Shown here in pieces: positions 52,036-59,612 of a DNA stretch of 64,000 nucleotides. This DNA comes from CBDATA01 sp965215615 (lineage in GTDB: Bacteria > Acidobacteriota > Vicinamibacteria > Marinacidobacterales > Marinacidobacteraceae), in the NCBI GenBank assembly GCA_965215615.1, contig OZ244068.1, positions 2,046,001 through 2,110,000 of the forward strand, in the 5' to 3' direction. Both the position numbers and the translations under genes were made by a program. Position 1 is the stretch's first letter. Every line of letters starts with the position of its first letter. Below the pieces are notes generated by a model. That model was not told the DNA's origin. It saw only the letters and a program-made list of their open reading frames with translations, and did not search any database.

Positions 52036-52309
52036 TCTGCTCTCGAGCTATGGGCGATTCTCGCAGAATCGTCAAGAGAACGGATGGTCGTAACGGATTT
52101 TTGGGTCTACTTCTCCAACCGGGCGGCACTTCTAGATGCCGATCGTAACCGATATCCCGGACCAAACCAAGAAAAGTCAACGGGCTAGACGTCTCCGAGA
52201 GGAATATGGCATACTATTTGCCTGCCTCAAACCGCTCGAAGGGACCCGGTGCCCGGTTTGATTCCTGGGTTTCGGGTTCGCAATTTCGTCAACCCACCAA
52301 GGAGGGAAC

Positions 52310-55300
52310 ATGCGAAAGTCAGCGATCGGACTGCTTCTGGCCGCAGCTATTATGGCACTTTCAGGGACCGCATTCGGACAAGGCGGCGACTCAAGCCTTC
52401 GGGGTTCGGTCACCGATGAGTCCGGAGCTGTGCTTCCCGGTGTCACTGTCACCGCGATGAGTCCAGCCCTCATCAGCCCTTCCCTCGCCGTCTCGGACAG
52501 CCAGGGCAACTACCGGCTCCTCAACCTTCCTCCAGGCGAATATGCGATTGAAGCCTCTCTCTCCGGGTTCGCCACGTCGCGCCAAGAGGGAATAGTGCTG
52601 CGCGCGGGGATCAACTTGGGCCTGGATGTGCAGATGACGATCAGCACCATTCAGGAGACAGTCACGGTCACTGCGGAGACACCAATGCTCGAGATCTCCC
52701 GGCCCAACAACATCCTCAACGTCGAAGGGGAGTTCCAGCGCGACATGCCGTTGCAGTCGCGTAGCAACTGGAGCGACTTCCTTGAGCTCACTCCTGGCGT
52801 GAACGCTCGCCCTTTCGACGACGCTTCCGGACGGATGGTCTATTTCGGCCACGCGACGGAACACTTCGCGCACGTGATTCAGCTTGAAGGAATGGCGGCC
52901 GGTGGCTACAACGATGCCCAGATCACATACGTGGGCATGGGCGCGGACATGATCGAGGATGTCTCCATCAAGACCGGTGGTGCCGAGGCCAAGGATCCAA
53001 TGGGAACCGGCATAGTCATCAACGTGGTTACGAAGAGTGGGGGAAACGAGATTTCCGGGTCCGGTGGCTACATGCTGCAGGATTACACCGGATGGACCGA
53101 TGAGGATGGAGGCTGTCCTGCGGGTTCTCCGGATTCCTGCCGCCCGGACGGCCTTTTCGGTTTCAACCTCACCCCCGAAGGCTGGGATCCTTATACATCC
53201 GAGAAGGCGGAATTCGAGAGACTCGGCGTGTATTCACCCCCAGACGAACCGGCGGGCAGCGCGGGAACTCCCACCCAACAAGCTGTGAATCAAGCTGACT
53301 TCGCCATCGGTGGCCCGATCGCTCGGGATCGGGCATGGTTCTTTGCGTCCTATAGGTATGCCGATCTCGCGTCTCAGATCAGCCGAACCTCTACGAACGT
53401 CTCCCATCTCAACACGTACTCCGGAATCCCGCTCGGCTCTTGGGGGACGATCCCCACGTATGAGCGCTTCCCGAACACGAGCACGAGCCACCAGCCGTAC
53501 GCGAAGATCACCGCACGTCTGAACGAGAACCACGAGGCATCTGCGTACTACCAGCGAGATCTCTTGTACAACACATCAAACCGAGAGTACAACTGGTCCG
53601 ATGTTGGACCAGTTACAACCGGTGGGAATCTCTTCGGTGCCAAGCTGACATCCGTATTCGGGCCCAACACGACAGCTCAATTCGCGGTGAGTTACAACAA
53701 CAAGACGCTGAACATCCCGGAGGAAGACGCGCCGCAGTTCGTCGCGCCACTCTACATTGAGTTGCACCGTTCGTTCTCTGTGAACTCAAGCGGAACAACG
53801 AGCGCCAGTGGCCGGCAGGTCGCAGGCGGTCGCGCTTCCTTCCAGTCCCGCCCTGCAGAACTTCTGATGGCGCGTGGCGATTTCACGCATTACGTGGAAG
53901 ATTTGGCGGGATCGCATGAATTCCAGTTGGGCGTGTACCTCATGCCAATCAGCAAGTATGCGTACAACTTGGAATACATCAATGGATCGGATTGGAACAC
54001 AGAGTTTCACGCTCTCCTGGATCCGGACAATCCGTCCAAAGGAACCGCGTGGTTTTATCGCGACCGGTACGCGCCTGGAGTTGTTACCCGCTTTGATCAC
54101 GAAGATCGGGATTTCGCCGGATACCTACAGGATTCCTGGAAGCCGATGGATCGGCTTACAGTCAATCTCGGGCTCCGGGCAGACTTTGTCCGTCGTTATG
54201 ACAACGTAATTGCTCACGAAAAGATGAACACCATCGCGATCGGCCCGCGCTTTGGATTTTCCTACCTGTTGACTGATGATGCTCGCACCGTCCTCCGTGG
54301 TAACTTGGGCAGAGTTCACGAACAGATGAACGGCAGAGATTCGATCACATGGCACGCGAACGCTTTGACTCGTGAACGCTGGCGCGAGTATGATCACAAC
54401 GCGGACGGCGTAGCAGACCACGAAATTTACACCCCCCCCATCTCCCATCTTGACCCCAGCATCCTTATCGATCCTGATCTGAGCCAGCCATACGTGGACG
54501 AAGCCATCGCAGGAATCCGACGCCAGTTCGAGGGACAGATAGCGGTGGATGTTGCATTCGTTCACCGGCGTTACGCCGACGTGTACGGACTCGTGGATCA
54601 GAACGGAATCTATCCGGCGGAAGGCACCGTCGCGCCGTTTGGCGGTTTCGGAGCAGTGGACCCTGAGCAGGGCATCATCTATCAGCAGACCAACACGCAC
54701 TGGAGCAAGCTGGTGTACAGCGCTCTCGAAATCACCACAACGAAGCGAACCGACCGGATGCAGGTCATGCTGAACTTCAACAGGCAGTGGCAGGGTTATT
54801 CTGGCACTTGGAACCCGACCGATCCAGCCCGCTGGATCCAGCCTGACAAGTTCGCCTCCGACGCTGCGCTCTACATGCCACGTGGCAATCGGGATGAGAA
54901 CAGCCTGCGGAGCAACAACGACCTGTCCTACGCGCCGACGTGGCGTCAATTCTCCTTCCGCTCAGGTTTCACATACCTGCTTCCCTGGTGGGACATCACG
55001 CTAGCCGGAAGCCTCACGATGAACGCCGGCCCGTGGAGCGGTCCTCCAATCTCACGTTTGGCCGCTGACGACCCGAACGTCACGCAGTGGGGCCCCGGTC
55101 AGGCCGAGAATGGTCAAACCAACCCGCTCTCGACACGGTATCGGATCGTTGGTGCGGACCGAGGCGAACTCCAGGTCCAGTCACCAACCGTGACGACCCT
55201 CGGGGTCAACCTCGGAAAAAACTTTGATCTGGGGGACATGGGCACGCTGGAGTTCACCGCCAAAGTGTTCAATATTCTGAACGGGAACAACCATCACCAG

Positions 55301-55405
55301 TTCACCTACAGCGCGGCCAACCGCACCTTCAGCAGCAACTTCCTGGAGATGCGGAGCCTTCAGGCCGCCCGTGCGATTCAGATCGCCACGGTCCTGCGCT
55401 TCTAG
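52310..55405 (+). CDS. TonB-dependent receptor with carboxypeptidase-regulatory domain
   Basis: A 1031-residue outer-membrane receptor. Order: signal peptide (about 1-23, SAIGLLLAAAIMALSGTAFG), a CarboxypepD_reg Ig-like domain (about 28-105, SLRGSVTDESGAVLPGVTVT), a plug (about 115-225, VSIKTGGAEAKDPMGTGIV), and a long beta-barrel to the C-terminal aromatic end (IQIATVLRF). This OAR-type receptor is abundant in Acidobacteriota and imports large or complex substrates using TonB energy. A strong Shine-Dalgarno (AAGGAGGGAAC) precedes the ATG. The 274-base upstream gap is less GC-rich than the genome average here and contains TACTAT (52213-52218) as a possible -10 box. A perfect terminator follows. 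Highly expressed-like codon use is visible. Confidence 0.93.
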   Translation: MRKSAIGLLLAAAIMALSGTAFGQGGDSSLRGSVTDESGAVLPGVTVTAMSPALISPSLAVSDSQGNYRLLNLPPGEYAIEASLSGFATSRQEGIVLRAGINLGLDVQMTISTIQETVTVTAETPMLEISRPNNILNVEGEFQRDMPLQSRSNWSDFLELTPGVNARPFDDASGRMVYFGHATEHFAHVIQLEGMAAGGYNDAQITYVGMGADMIEDVSIKTGGAEAKDPMGTGIVINVVTKSGGNEISGSGGYMLQDYTGWTDEDGGCPAGSPDSCRPDGLFGFNLTPEGWDPYTSEKAEFERLGVYSPPDEPAGSAGTPTQQAVNQADFAIGGPIARDRAWFFASYRYADLASQISRTSTNVSHLNTYSGIPLGSWGTIPTYERFPNTSTSHQPYAKITARLNENHEASAYYQRDLLYNTSNREYNWSDVGPVTTGGNLFGAKLTSVFGPNTTAQFAVSYNNKTLNIPEEDAPQFVAPLYIELHRSFSVNSSGTTSASGRQVAGGRASFQSRPAELLMARGDFTHYVEDLAGSHEFQLGVYLMPISKYAYNLEYINGSDWNTEFHALLDPDNPSKGTAWFYRDRYAPGVVTRFDHEDRDFAGYLQDSWKPMDRLTVNLGLRADFVRRYDNVIAHEKMNTIAIGPRFGFSYLLTDDARTVLRGNLGRVHEQMNGRDSITWHANALTRERWREYDHNADGVADHEIYTPPISHLDPSILIDPDLSQPYVDEAIAGIRRQFEGQIAVDVAFVHRRYADVYGLVDQNGIYPAEGTVAPFGGFGAVDPEQGIIYQQTNTHWSKLVYSALEITTTKRTDRMQVMLNFNRQWQGYSGTWNPTDPARWIQPDKFASDAALYMPRGNRDENSLRSNNDLSYAPTWRQFSFRSGFTYLLPWWDITLAGSLTMNAGPWSGPPISRLAADDPNVTQWGPGQAENGQTNPLSTRYRIVGADRGELQVQSPTVTTLGVNLGKNFDLGDMGTLEFTAKVFNILNGNNHHQFTYSAANRTFSSNFLEMRSLQAARAIQIATVLRF

Positions 55406-55429
55406 TCCGGCCGAAATCCAGCAAAAAGG

Positions 55430-55468
55430 CACCCGCCTGGCCCTCGTTGCTAGGCGGGTGTTTTGTAT
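55430..55468 (+). terminator. Rho-independent terminator of the TonB receptor gene
   Basis: The nine-base arms CACCCGCCT (55430-55438) and AGGCGGGTG (55452-55460) are perfectly complementary around a 13-base loop and are followed by TTTTGTATTT. It lies 24 bases after the receptor stop. This is the clearest intrinsic terminator in the window. Confidence 0.9.
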
Positions 55469-55566
55469 TTCGTTTTTCCCGGATTCCATTCCCCCGTACT
55501 GACACGTGGTTCTCCGGTAGTCTTGACTTCGTCACGGTGCGCTCCAAGCATAAGTAGTGCCCCTCG

Positions 55567-55935
55567 TCAAAGAGGGTGGCGATCCACGATCCGCCGCGAG
55601 CTACGACGGAACGGTCGGGGTTCTGATGCGCTTGCGGGTAATCCGCTGCGAAGTGGGAGAGTTCCTGTAGGAAGGTCTGAACAAGGGCCTGATTTCAGCT
55701 TGACGACCGGCGTTTCGGCGCGGAGCCGGTCCAGTTCGATGACTTCGGCCACCCGCTTCGGGCCGGCGAGGATCGTCTCCCGGTCATCGAGGTCGTCCCA
55801 ATTCAGATACGCATCGGTGCGGAGCCGGCAGGTGGTGGTCTTTCCGACCTGACGCGGCCCGCTGACGAAGGCCATCTGCCGATGGTTCCCGAGGTGCTCC
55901 GTCAGTATCGCGTCGTAGATCCGAGGCGTGGTCAT
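55567..55935 (-). pseudogene. Truncated AAA_14-type ATPase
   Basis: The ATG at 55933-55935 starts a convincing N-terminus of an AAA_14/DUF4143 ATPase: RIYDAILTEHLGNHRQMAFV, Walker A SGPRQVGKTTT, NWDDLDDRETILAGP and IELDRLRAETPVV. Similarity stops near residue 77, exactly where FDEIH (Walker B) should follow, and the remaining 45 residues are unrelated. The gene is thus 3'-deleted and lacks Walker B, sensor and DUF4143 domains. What replaced the end is not recognised. It keeps a good promoter. It is the second, broken member of the family present intact at 33547-34797. Confidence 0.75.
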
Positions 55936-55943
55936 GAATGACC

Positions 55944-55978
55944 ATTATCGCGTCTATCGCTGAATGGTCAAAACCATT
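55944..55978 (-). promoter_or_regulatory. Promoter with AATGGTC half-sites before the truncated ATPase
   Basis: Reading leftward, TTGACC (55966-55971) and GATAAT (55944-55949) are separated by 16 bases, a good sigma70-type promoter. The -10 box ends eight bases before the ATG, so the mRNA would be leaderless or nearly so. Inverted half-sites overlap it: GACCATT at 55940-55946, AATGGTC at 55963-55969 and ACCATT at 55973-55978. These look like an operator; the regulator is unknown. Confidence 0.5.
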
Positions 55979-56028
55979 CGACGATGGATCGTATTCTGGT
56001 CAGCCGCGGGTGGCGACTCCGGAGCGGC

Positions 56029-56415
56029 TTACGGCGAGACGAGTTCGCCGGTTTCGACGAAGGACCGGAAGGAATCCGACATCGGCCCCGAATCGATTCC
56101 GAGCGGTTCGCTCGCAAGAGCAGCCCCGGTGCCACAGGTAACACTTCGGAACAGCCGTGGACGCCCGAAATCGCATTCCATGAAGCCGCTCATCGCTTCG
56201 ATCCGCTCCGGTGTCACCAGGACCTCGGACGGGAACGCGTACCCCGAGTGCTTCTTGACCCATTCCTCGGCGCGGCTCCACCCCTGCTCGCAGTCTTCCT
56301 GGCAAGCCACCCGTTCTTCGGCGCGGAGCCTCAGCCCTGCTGCCTCCTCCCGCGTGGTGGCGCACCCGACGACGAGCACGACTGCAACGAAGGCGAAAGA
56401 CGTACGACCGTTCAC
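56029..56415 (-). CDS. Small predicted lipoprotein
   Basis: A 128-residue protein with a lipoprotein signal (FAFVAVVLVVGC, the Cys at residue 18 being the likely lipidated residue). The mature part is rich in charged residues and contains three further cysteines (CQEDCEQGW and ECDF, plus RSVTC) that could form disulfides. PERIEAMSGFMECDFGRP is a distinctive central segment. No family is recognised. It diverges from the serine hydrolase gene at 56490, with a 74-base gap between them. Confidence 0.65.
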   Translation of the reverse strand: MNGRTSFAFVAVVLVVGCATTREEAAGLRLRAEERVACQEDCEQGWSRAEEWVKKHSGYAFPSEVLVTPERIEAMSGFMECDFGRPRLFRSVTCGTGAALASEPLGIDSGPMSDSFRSFVETGELVSP

Positions 56416-56489
56416 GAGGCGAGCCTACCTTCTCGTGTCGGAATCCGCATCCGGCATACTCCGAGCGGCCCGCCAAGGGGAGGAGCTCC

Positions 56490-57584
56490 ATGATCCATAG
56501 ATATGCACCCGCCATCCTCGCTCTTCCTTTCCTCGCCGGCTGCGGCGGTGATCTCTCGCCGGCAGATCCCTTCCAGGAGATCGTCAGCGAAGCCCGCGAG
56601 ACCGCCGGGAGCCCCGGACTCTCGGCGGCGGTCGCGGTCGAAGGCGAAATCATCTGGGCCGGTGCGTCCGGGCTCGCCGATGTCGAGAACCAGGTTCCCG
56701 CGACCGCGGAGAGCGTCTATCGGATCGCTTCCATCTCCAAGCCGATCGCCGCCACCGCGATCATGCAGCTCGTGGAGCAAGGCCAGCTCGACCTCGACGA
56801 CCCGGTTCAGATGTGGCTCCCGGCCTTTCCGGAGAAGGAACACCCGGTCACCATCCGCCACCTGCTGACCCACACTTCGGGCATCCGCCACTACAACCCG
56901 GGCGAGATGGACATGAAGGAGCACTTCGACACGGTGGTGGAGGGCATCGCGATCTTCGCCGACGATCCGCTCCTTTTCGAGCCCGGGACCGAATACAGCT
57001 ACTCCACCTATGCCTACAACATGCTCGCCGGAGTGGTGGAATCCGTTTCCGGTCAGTCCTTCGATGGCTACCTGCGGCAGTCGGTCTGGGGGCCGGCGGG
57101 CATGAGAGACACCCACCTGGAGCACCAGGGCCCCCTCGTTCCCCATCGCGTCCGGCAGTACGTCAAGGTGGATTCTCCGGAGCTGGTCGAGAACGCGCCG
57201 TTCGCCGACCTTTCGATCAAGTGGGCCGGTGGCGGGATGATCTCGACCGCCCCCGACCTCGTCCGCTTCGCTCTCGCGATGGATGCCCGAACGCTGATCG
57301 CGGCGGCCACCCACGAAGAGATGACCACCCGCTACCGGCTCGCGAACGGGGCGCTCAGTGACTACGCGCTCGGCTGGCGCATCAGCGAGGACGACGCCGG
57401 AACCTGGATCGCCCATTCGGGCGGCGCGACCGGCGGCACGACGTACCTGCTGCGCCTGCCGGAACGGGGCCTCGCAGTCGCGCTCACCGCGAACGTCCAG
57501 AGCGGAACCGGGCTGCCGGACGCCGCGCGCCGGCTGGCCGACCTGGCGCTCGATGGCGCGCGGCCGCCGCCGTCGAACCCCTGA
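56490..57584 (+). CDS. Serine hydrolase, beta-lactamase/PBP4* family lipoprotein
   Basis: A 364-residue exported enzyme of the class C beta-lactamase fold (Beta-lactamase family of D-aminopeptidases and esterases). A lipobox LAGC at residues 15-18 suggests a lipoprotein. Catalytic Ser81 and Lys84 lie in ASISKP; YSTYAYN supplies the Tyr-x-Asn motif; HSGGATGG near residue 310 is the KTG-like third motif. HLLTHTSGIRHY is a typical family stretch. It could be an esterase, D-aminopeptidase or a peptidoglycan-related hydrolase rather than a true beta-lactamase. The ATG at 56490 follows GGGGAGGAG. Confidence 0.9.
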   Translation: MIHRYAPAILALPFLAGCGGDLSPADPFQEIVSEARETAGSPGLSAAVAVEGEIIWAGASGLADVENQVPATAESVYRIASISKPIAATAIMQLVEQGQLDLDDPVQMWLPAFPEKEHPVTIRHLLTHTSGIRHYNPGEMDMKEHFDTVVEGIAIFADDPLLFEPGTEYSYSTYAYNMLAGVVESVSGQSFDGYLRQSVWGPAGMRDTHLEHQGPLVPHRVRQYVKVDSPELVENAPFADLSIKWAGGGMISTAPDLVRFALAMDARTLIAAATHEEMTTRYRLANGALSDYALGWRISEDDAGTWIAHSGGATGGTTYLLRLPERGLAVALTANVQSGTGLPDAARRLADLALDGARPPPSNP

Positions 57585-57623
57585 CGGAGAATCTCCCGAA
57601 AACCGGGAAACAGTGAAGTTCGC

Positions 57624-57652
57624 TGACGAATTGCGGTCTTTGCTGTCATAAT
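57624..57652 (+). promoter_or_regulatory. Promoter of the fitAB-type module
   Basis: TGACGA (57624-57629) and CATAAT (57647-57652) are 17 bases apart. The -10 box ends six bases before the antitoxin ATG (57659), implying a leaderless transcript, as for the truncated ATPase gene. The boxes are partial matches to consensus. Confidence 0.45.
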
Positions 57653-57658
57653 GAATCC

Positions 57659-57895
57659 ATGCCTGTGCAAATCACCGTGAGAAACGTGGACGAGCGTGTA
57701 CGCGACGAACTGGCAATGCGCGCCGCGAAACAGCGCCAGTCCATGCAGGAGTACCTGCGCTCGGAACTGGAGCGGATCGCCGCCCGCCCATCCCTGCCGG
57801 AATGGCTTGAGGGTGTCCAGACGAGAGTGGAGATCGCCGGGAGTCGCGTTCCCCCATCCGTCATTCTCCAGGCCCGCGACGCGGACCGGAAGTGA
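57659..57895 (+). CDS. FitA-like ribbon-helix-helix antitoxin
   Basis: A 78-residue antitoxin. The N-terminal RHH domain reads VQITVRNVDERVRDELAMRA then QRQSMQEYLRSELERIA, typical of FitA/VapB-type DNA-binding antitoxins that repress their own promoter. The C-terminal part (RPSLPEWLEGVQTRVEIAGS in part) should wrap around the toxin. The TGA overlaps the GTG of the toxin gene (GTGA), giving tight coupling. A probable leaderless promoter lies just upstream. Confidence 0.88.
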   Translation: MPVQITVRNVDERVRDELAMRAAKQRQSMQEYLRSELERIAARPSLPEWLEGVQTRVEIAGSRVPPSVILQARDADRK

Positions 57896-58296
57896 CCACC
57901 GTCATCGATGCATCGCTTCTGGTAGCGGCGCTCGTTGATTCGGGAACGAACGGGGCCTGGGCTCGTGCCATCCTCGTCCGAATCAACCCGGTTGGTCCGG
58001 AACTGCTCCCCGCGGAAACAACGAACGTCCTCCGCCGCCTGGAGCGGGTCGAGCGGATCTCGAGCTTTCAGGCTGGCATCGCGCGTCGGGATGCGCTGCG
58101 CCTGCCGCTGGAAACATTTTCGTTCGCGCCGTTCGCCGACCGCGCTTGGCACCTGCGACACAATCTGACCATCTACGATGCCTGGTATGTCGCGCTCGCT
58201 GAGGCGCTCGGCTGCCCCTTGGCGACGCTGGACCTGAGGCTCGGTCGCGCCGCCCGGGCGGCCTGCGAGGTTCTCGTTCCCAGGCAAGGCAACTGA
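57892..58296 (+). CDS. vapC: PIN-domain ribonuclease toxin (FitB/VapC-like)
   Basis: A 134-residue PIN-domain RNase. The acidic active-site residues are visible: Asp in TTVIDASLLV (residue 6), Glu in LLPAETTNVL, and two Asp in TIYDAWYVALAEA and ATLDLRLGRA. VapC/FitB toxins cut tRNA or rRNA in the cytoplasm and are neutralised by the partner antitoxin encoded immediately upstream. All four acidic positions are present, so it looks active. GTG 57892 overlaps the antitoxin stop. A second small antitoxin-like gene follows 41 bases later. Confidence 0.9.
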   Translation: MTTVIDASLLVAALVDSGTNGAWARAILVRINPVGPELLPAETTNVLRRLERVERISSFQAGIARRDALRLPLETFSFAPFADRAWHLRHNLTIYDAWYVALAEALGCPLATLDLRLGRAARAACEVLVPRQGN

Positions 58297-58337
58297 ATCC
58301 GGACGCAGAACCTATCGGGTTACGCGAATCCCAATCC

Positions 58338-58499
58338 ATGAATCTGACGATCCGCGTGGACCCGGGAGTCCTCAAGCGCGCCCGGATTCGAGCGCTTCGC
58401 GAGAATTCGTCAGTGAACGCGTTCCTGAGCGAGCAGTTGCACCTTTATGCGGAAGGCGAAACGTTGCCGGCAGCCACCGCGGAGGAGATCGAAAACTGA
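58338..58499 (+). CDS. Orphan RHH-like antitoxin (53 residues)
   Basis: A 53-residue protein beginning MNLTIRVDPGVLKRARIRAL, with ENSSVNAFLSEQLHLYAE as the second and third helices of a probable CopG-like domain. It ends at TGA 58497-58499. No toxin gene follows; the convergent rhodanese gene ends 13 bases further on. It could be a relic of a second toxin-antitoxin module or an extra regulator of the preceding fitAB-type pair. The size is near the lower limit for such proteins, but codon use and the residue pattern support it. Confidence 0.6.
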   Translation: MNLTIRVDPGVLKRARIRALRENSSVNAFLSEQLHLYAEGETLPAATAEEIEN

Positions 58500-58512
58500 A
58501 TGAGCGTCGGGG

Positions 58513-58905
58513 TTATTCGTCCGCGCCGGGATAGACCCGCTCGCCTTCGTAGGGCCGGAGGCCGCAGAAACCGGCGACCTCGAATCCGTTCGCAGTCAAT
58601 AGCTCCGCGGCACGCGCGGCTCTTCCGCCACCCTGTCAAGCGGTGAGGATCGGCACCCCCCGCGGCAACTCGTCGAGCCGCCCTTCGAGTTCATCGATCG
58701 GGATGTGGACGAACCCCTCGATCGTGCCGTGTTCGGCCAGCTCTTCGGCCGTCCGCACGTCGAGGAGCAGTGCCCCGCTCGCGAGAACGGTGTCTATGTC
58801 GGCAGCCTCCACGCGGGGGGCCGCAGCCGGGTCGCTCTCCGGCTGGTCTCCGCAGGCGAGGGCGAGCAGAACTGCACCGCCCAAAAGAAACACGCCTTGA
58901 CGCAT
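58513..58905 (-). CDS. Probable selenocysteine-containing rhodanese lipoprotein (TGA recoded)
   Basis: A conventional reading stops at the TGA 58636-58638 after 89 residues, but the frame continues to a TAA at 58513-58515, giving 130 residues. Up to the TGA it is a rhodanese half-domain (LLLDVRTAEELAEHGTIEGF, LPRGVPILTA). The TGA falls precisely on the catalytic cysteine, and the next codons read QGGGRAARAAELLTANGFEV, completing the C-x4-R active-site loop and the final rhodanese helix. The end (GLRPYEGERVYPGADE) is shared with the neighbour. LALACG at residues 13-18 is a lipobox, so it should act as a membrane-anchored periplasmic sulfur or selenium carrier. GGAGG at 58913-58917 is its ribosome site. 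Recoding is inferred, from two paralogues and a hairpin. Confidence 0.8.
58601..58623 (-). promoter_or_regulatory. Candidate bacterial SECIS hairpin in the first rhodanese
   Basis: Starting 12 nt after the TGA, AGAGCCGCG (58615-58623) pairs with CGCGGAGCT (58601-58609) through five G-C pairs, a tandem G-A mismatch and two outer pairs, with loop CGUGC (58610-58614). The loop has G at its second position followed by U, and lies 21 nt after the TGA, within the range known for SelB-binding bacterial elements. Confidence 0.6.
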
Positions 58906-58918
58906 CGGAACGCCTCCT

Positions 58919-59260
58919 TCAGTCGAGCGGACGGTATTCCCGCTCGCCCTGATAGTCCTTGAGACCGGAAAAACCGATCACTTCCCGGCCGGACCGCTCC
59001 AGGATCGCCGCGGCACGCGCGGCGCGGGGGCCGACCATTCAGGTGGTGAGAATCGGGCGGCCGGCGGGCACCTCGTCGAGGCGATCCGCGAGCTCGCCCA
59101 GATGGATGTGGAACGCGCCGGGTATGGTGCCTGCTTCGGCCAGTTCCTCGGCGGTACGGACATCCAGCAGCAGCACCTCGGGATCACCGAGAACCTCGTC
59201 GATCCGGTCGGCGGCGACGAAGGGAGCGCGGGTTCCAAGCGCCCGCCCGATGAGACTCAC
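58919..59260 (-). CDS. Probable selenocysteine-containing rhodanese, cytosolic (TGA recoded)
   Basis: Read conventionally this ends at TGA 59039-59041 after 73 residues. Read through, it continues to TGA 58919-58921, giving 113 residues. The first part is LLLDVRTAEELAEAGTIPGA and VPAGRPILTT; the TGA again replaces the catalytic cysteine; then MVGPRAARAAAILERSGREV restores the C-x4-R loop and last helix, and GLKDYQGEREYRPLD is homologous to the end of the adjacent gene. No signal peptide is seen, so it is cytosolic. It lies 13 bases upstream of the lipoprotein copy and 45 bases downstream of rpmB. GTG 59260 is the best start. Both paralogues independently keep a TGA here, which argues strongly against nonsense mutation. 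Confidence 0.8.
59006..59024 (-). promoter_or_regulatory. Candidate bacterial SECIS hairpin in the second rhodanese
   Basis: CGCCGCG (59018-59024) and CGCGGCG (59006-59012) form a perfect seven-base-pair stem closed by the loop CGUGC (59013-59017), 21 nt after the TGA. Loop sequence and distance are identical to the first gene, and the 16 bases GCCGCGCGTGCCGCGG are shared by both, although they also encode the same residues (AARAA). Confidence 0.62.
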
Positions 59261-59305
59261 GAAGCGACGGATCGTATCAGGACGACCGACGCGCCCTGAA
59301 GCGAC

Positions 59306-59578
59306 TCAGATGGAGAGGTTACGGGCGTGGGCGCGCGGCGGCAGCACGTCGGCGAGCCGGAGCCCCTGCCCCTTCACGTATGCGATCAGCCCCTTCTTGT
59401 CGATCGTCCGGAGCGCGCGCGCCGAGAGCCGGAGCCGCACCATCCGGCCCAGCTCCGGCACCCATACCGACTTCCACTGGAGGTTGGGAAGCTGGCGTCG
59501 CTTGTTGTGGTTGTTGGCGTGGCTCACTGAGTTCCCGGAGAGGGGGCGCTTGCCGGTGAGCGGACAGGAGCGGGACAT
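59306..59578 (-). CDS. rpmB: 50S ribosomal protein L28
   Basis: A 90-residue basic protein with the L28 start MSRSCPLTGKRPLSGNSVSH, then ANNHNKRRQLPNLQWKSVWV and LRLSARALRTIDKKGLIAYV. The zinc-binding cysteine pairs of some L28 forms are not present (one Cys only), so it is the zinc-independent or C-minus type. It is a large-subunit protein near the E site. It stands apart from other ribosomal genes and precedes the rhodanese pair on the same strand with a 45-base gap, so co-transcription is possible. Confidence 0.96.
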   Translation of the reverse strand: MSRSCPLTGKRPLSGNSVSHANNHNKRRQLPNLQWKSVWVPELGRMVRLRLSARALRTIDKKGLIAYVKGQGLRLADVLPPRAHARNLSI

Positions 59579-59612
59579 GAAGGCGGTGATTGTATCGCAA
59601 CCCCGGTGAAAA

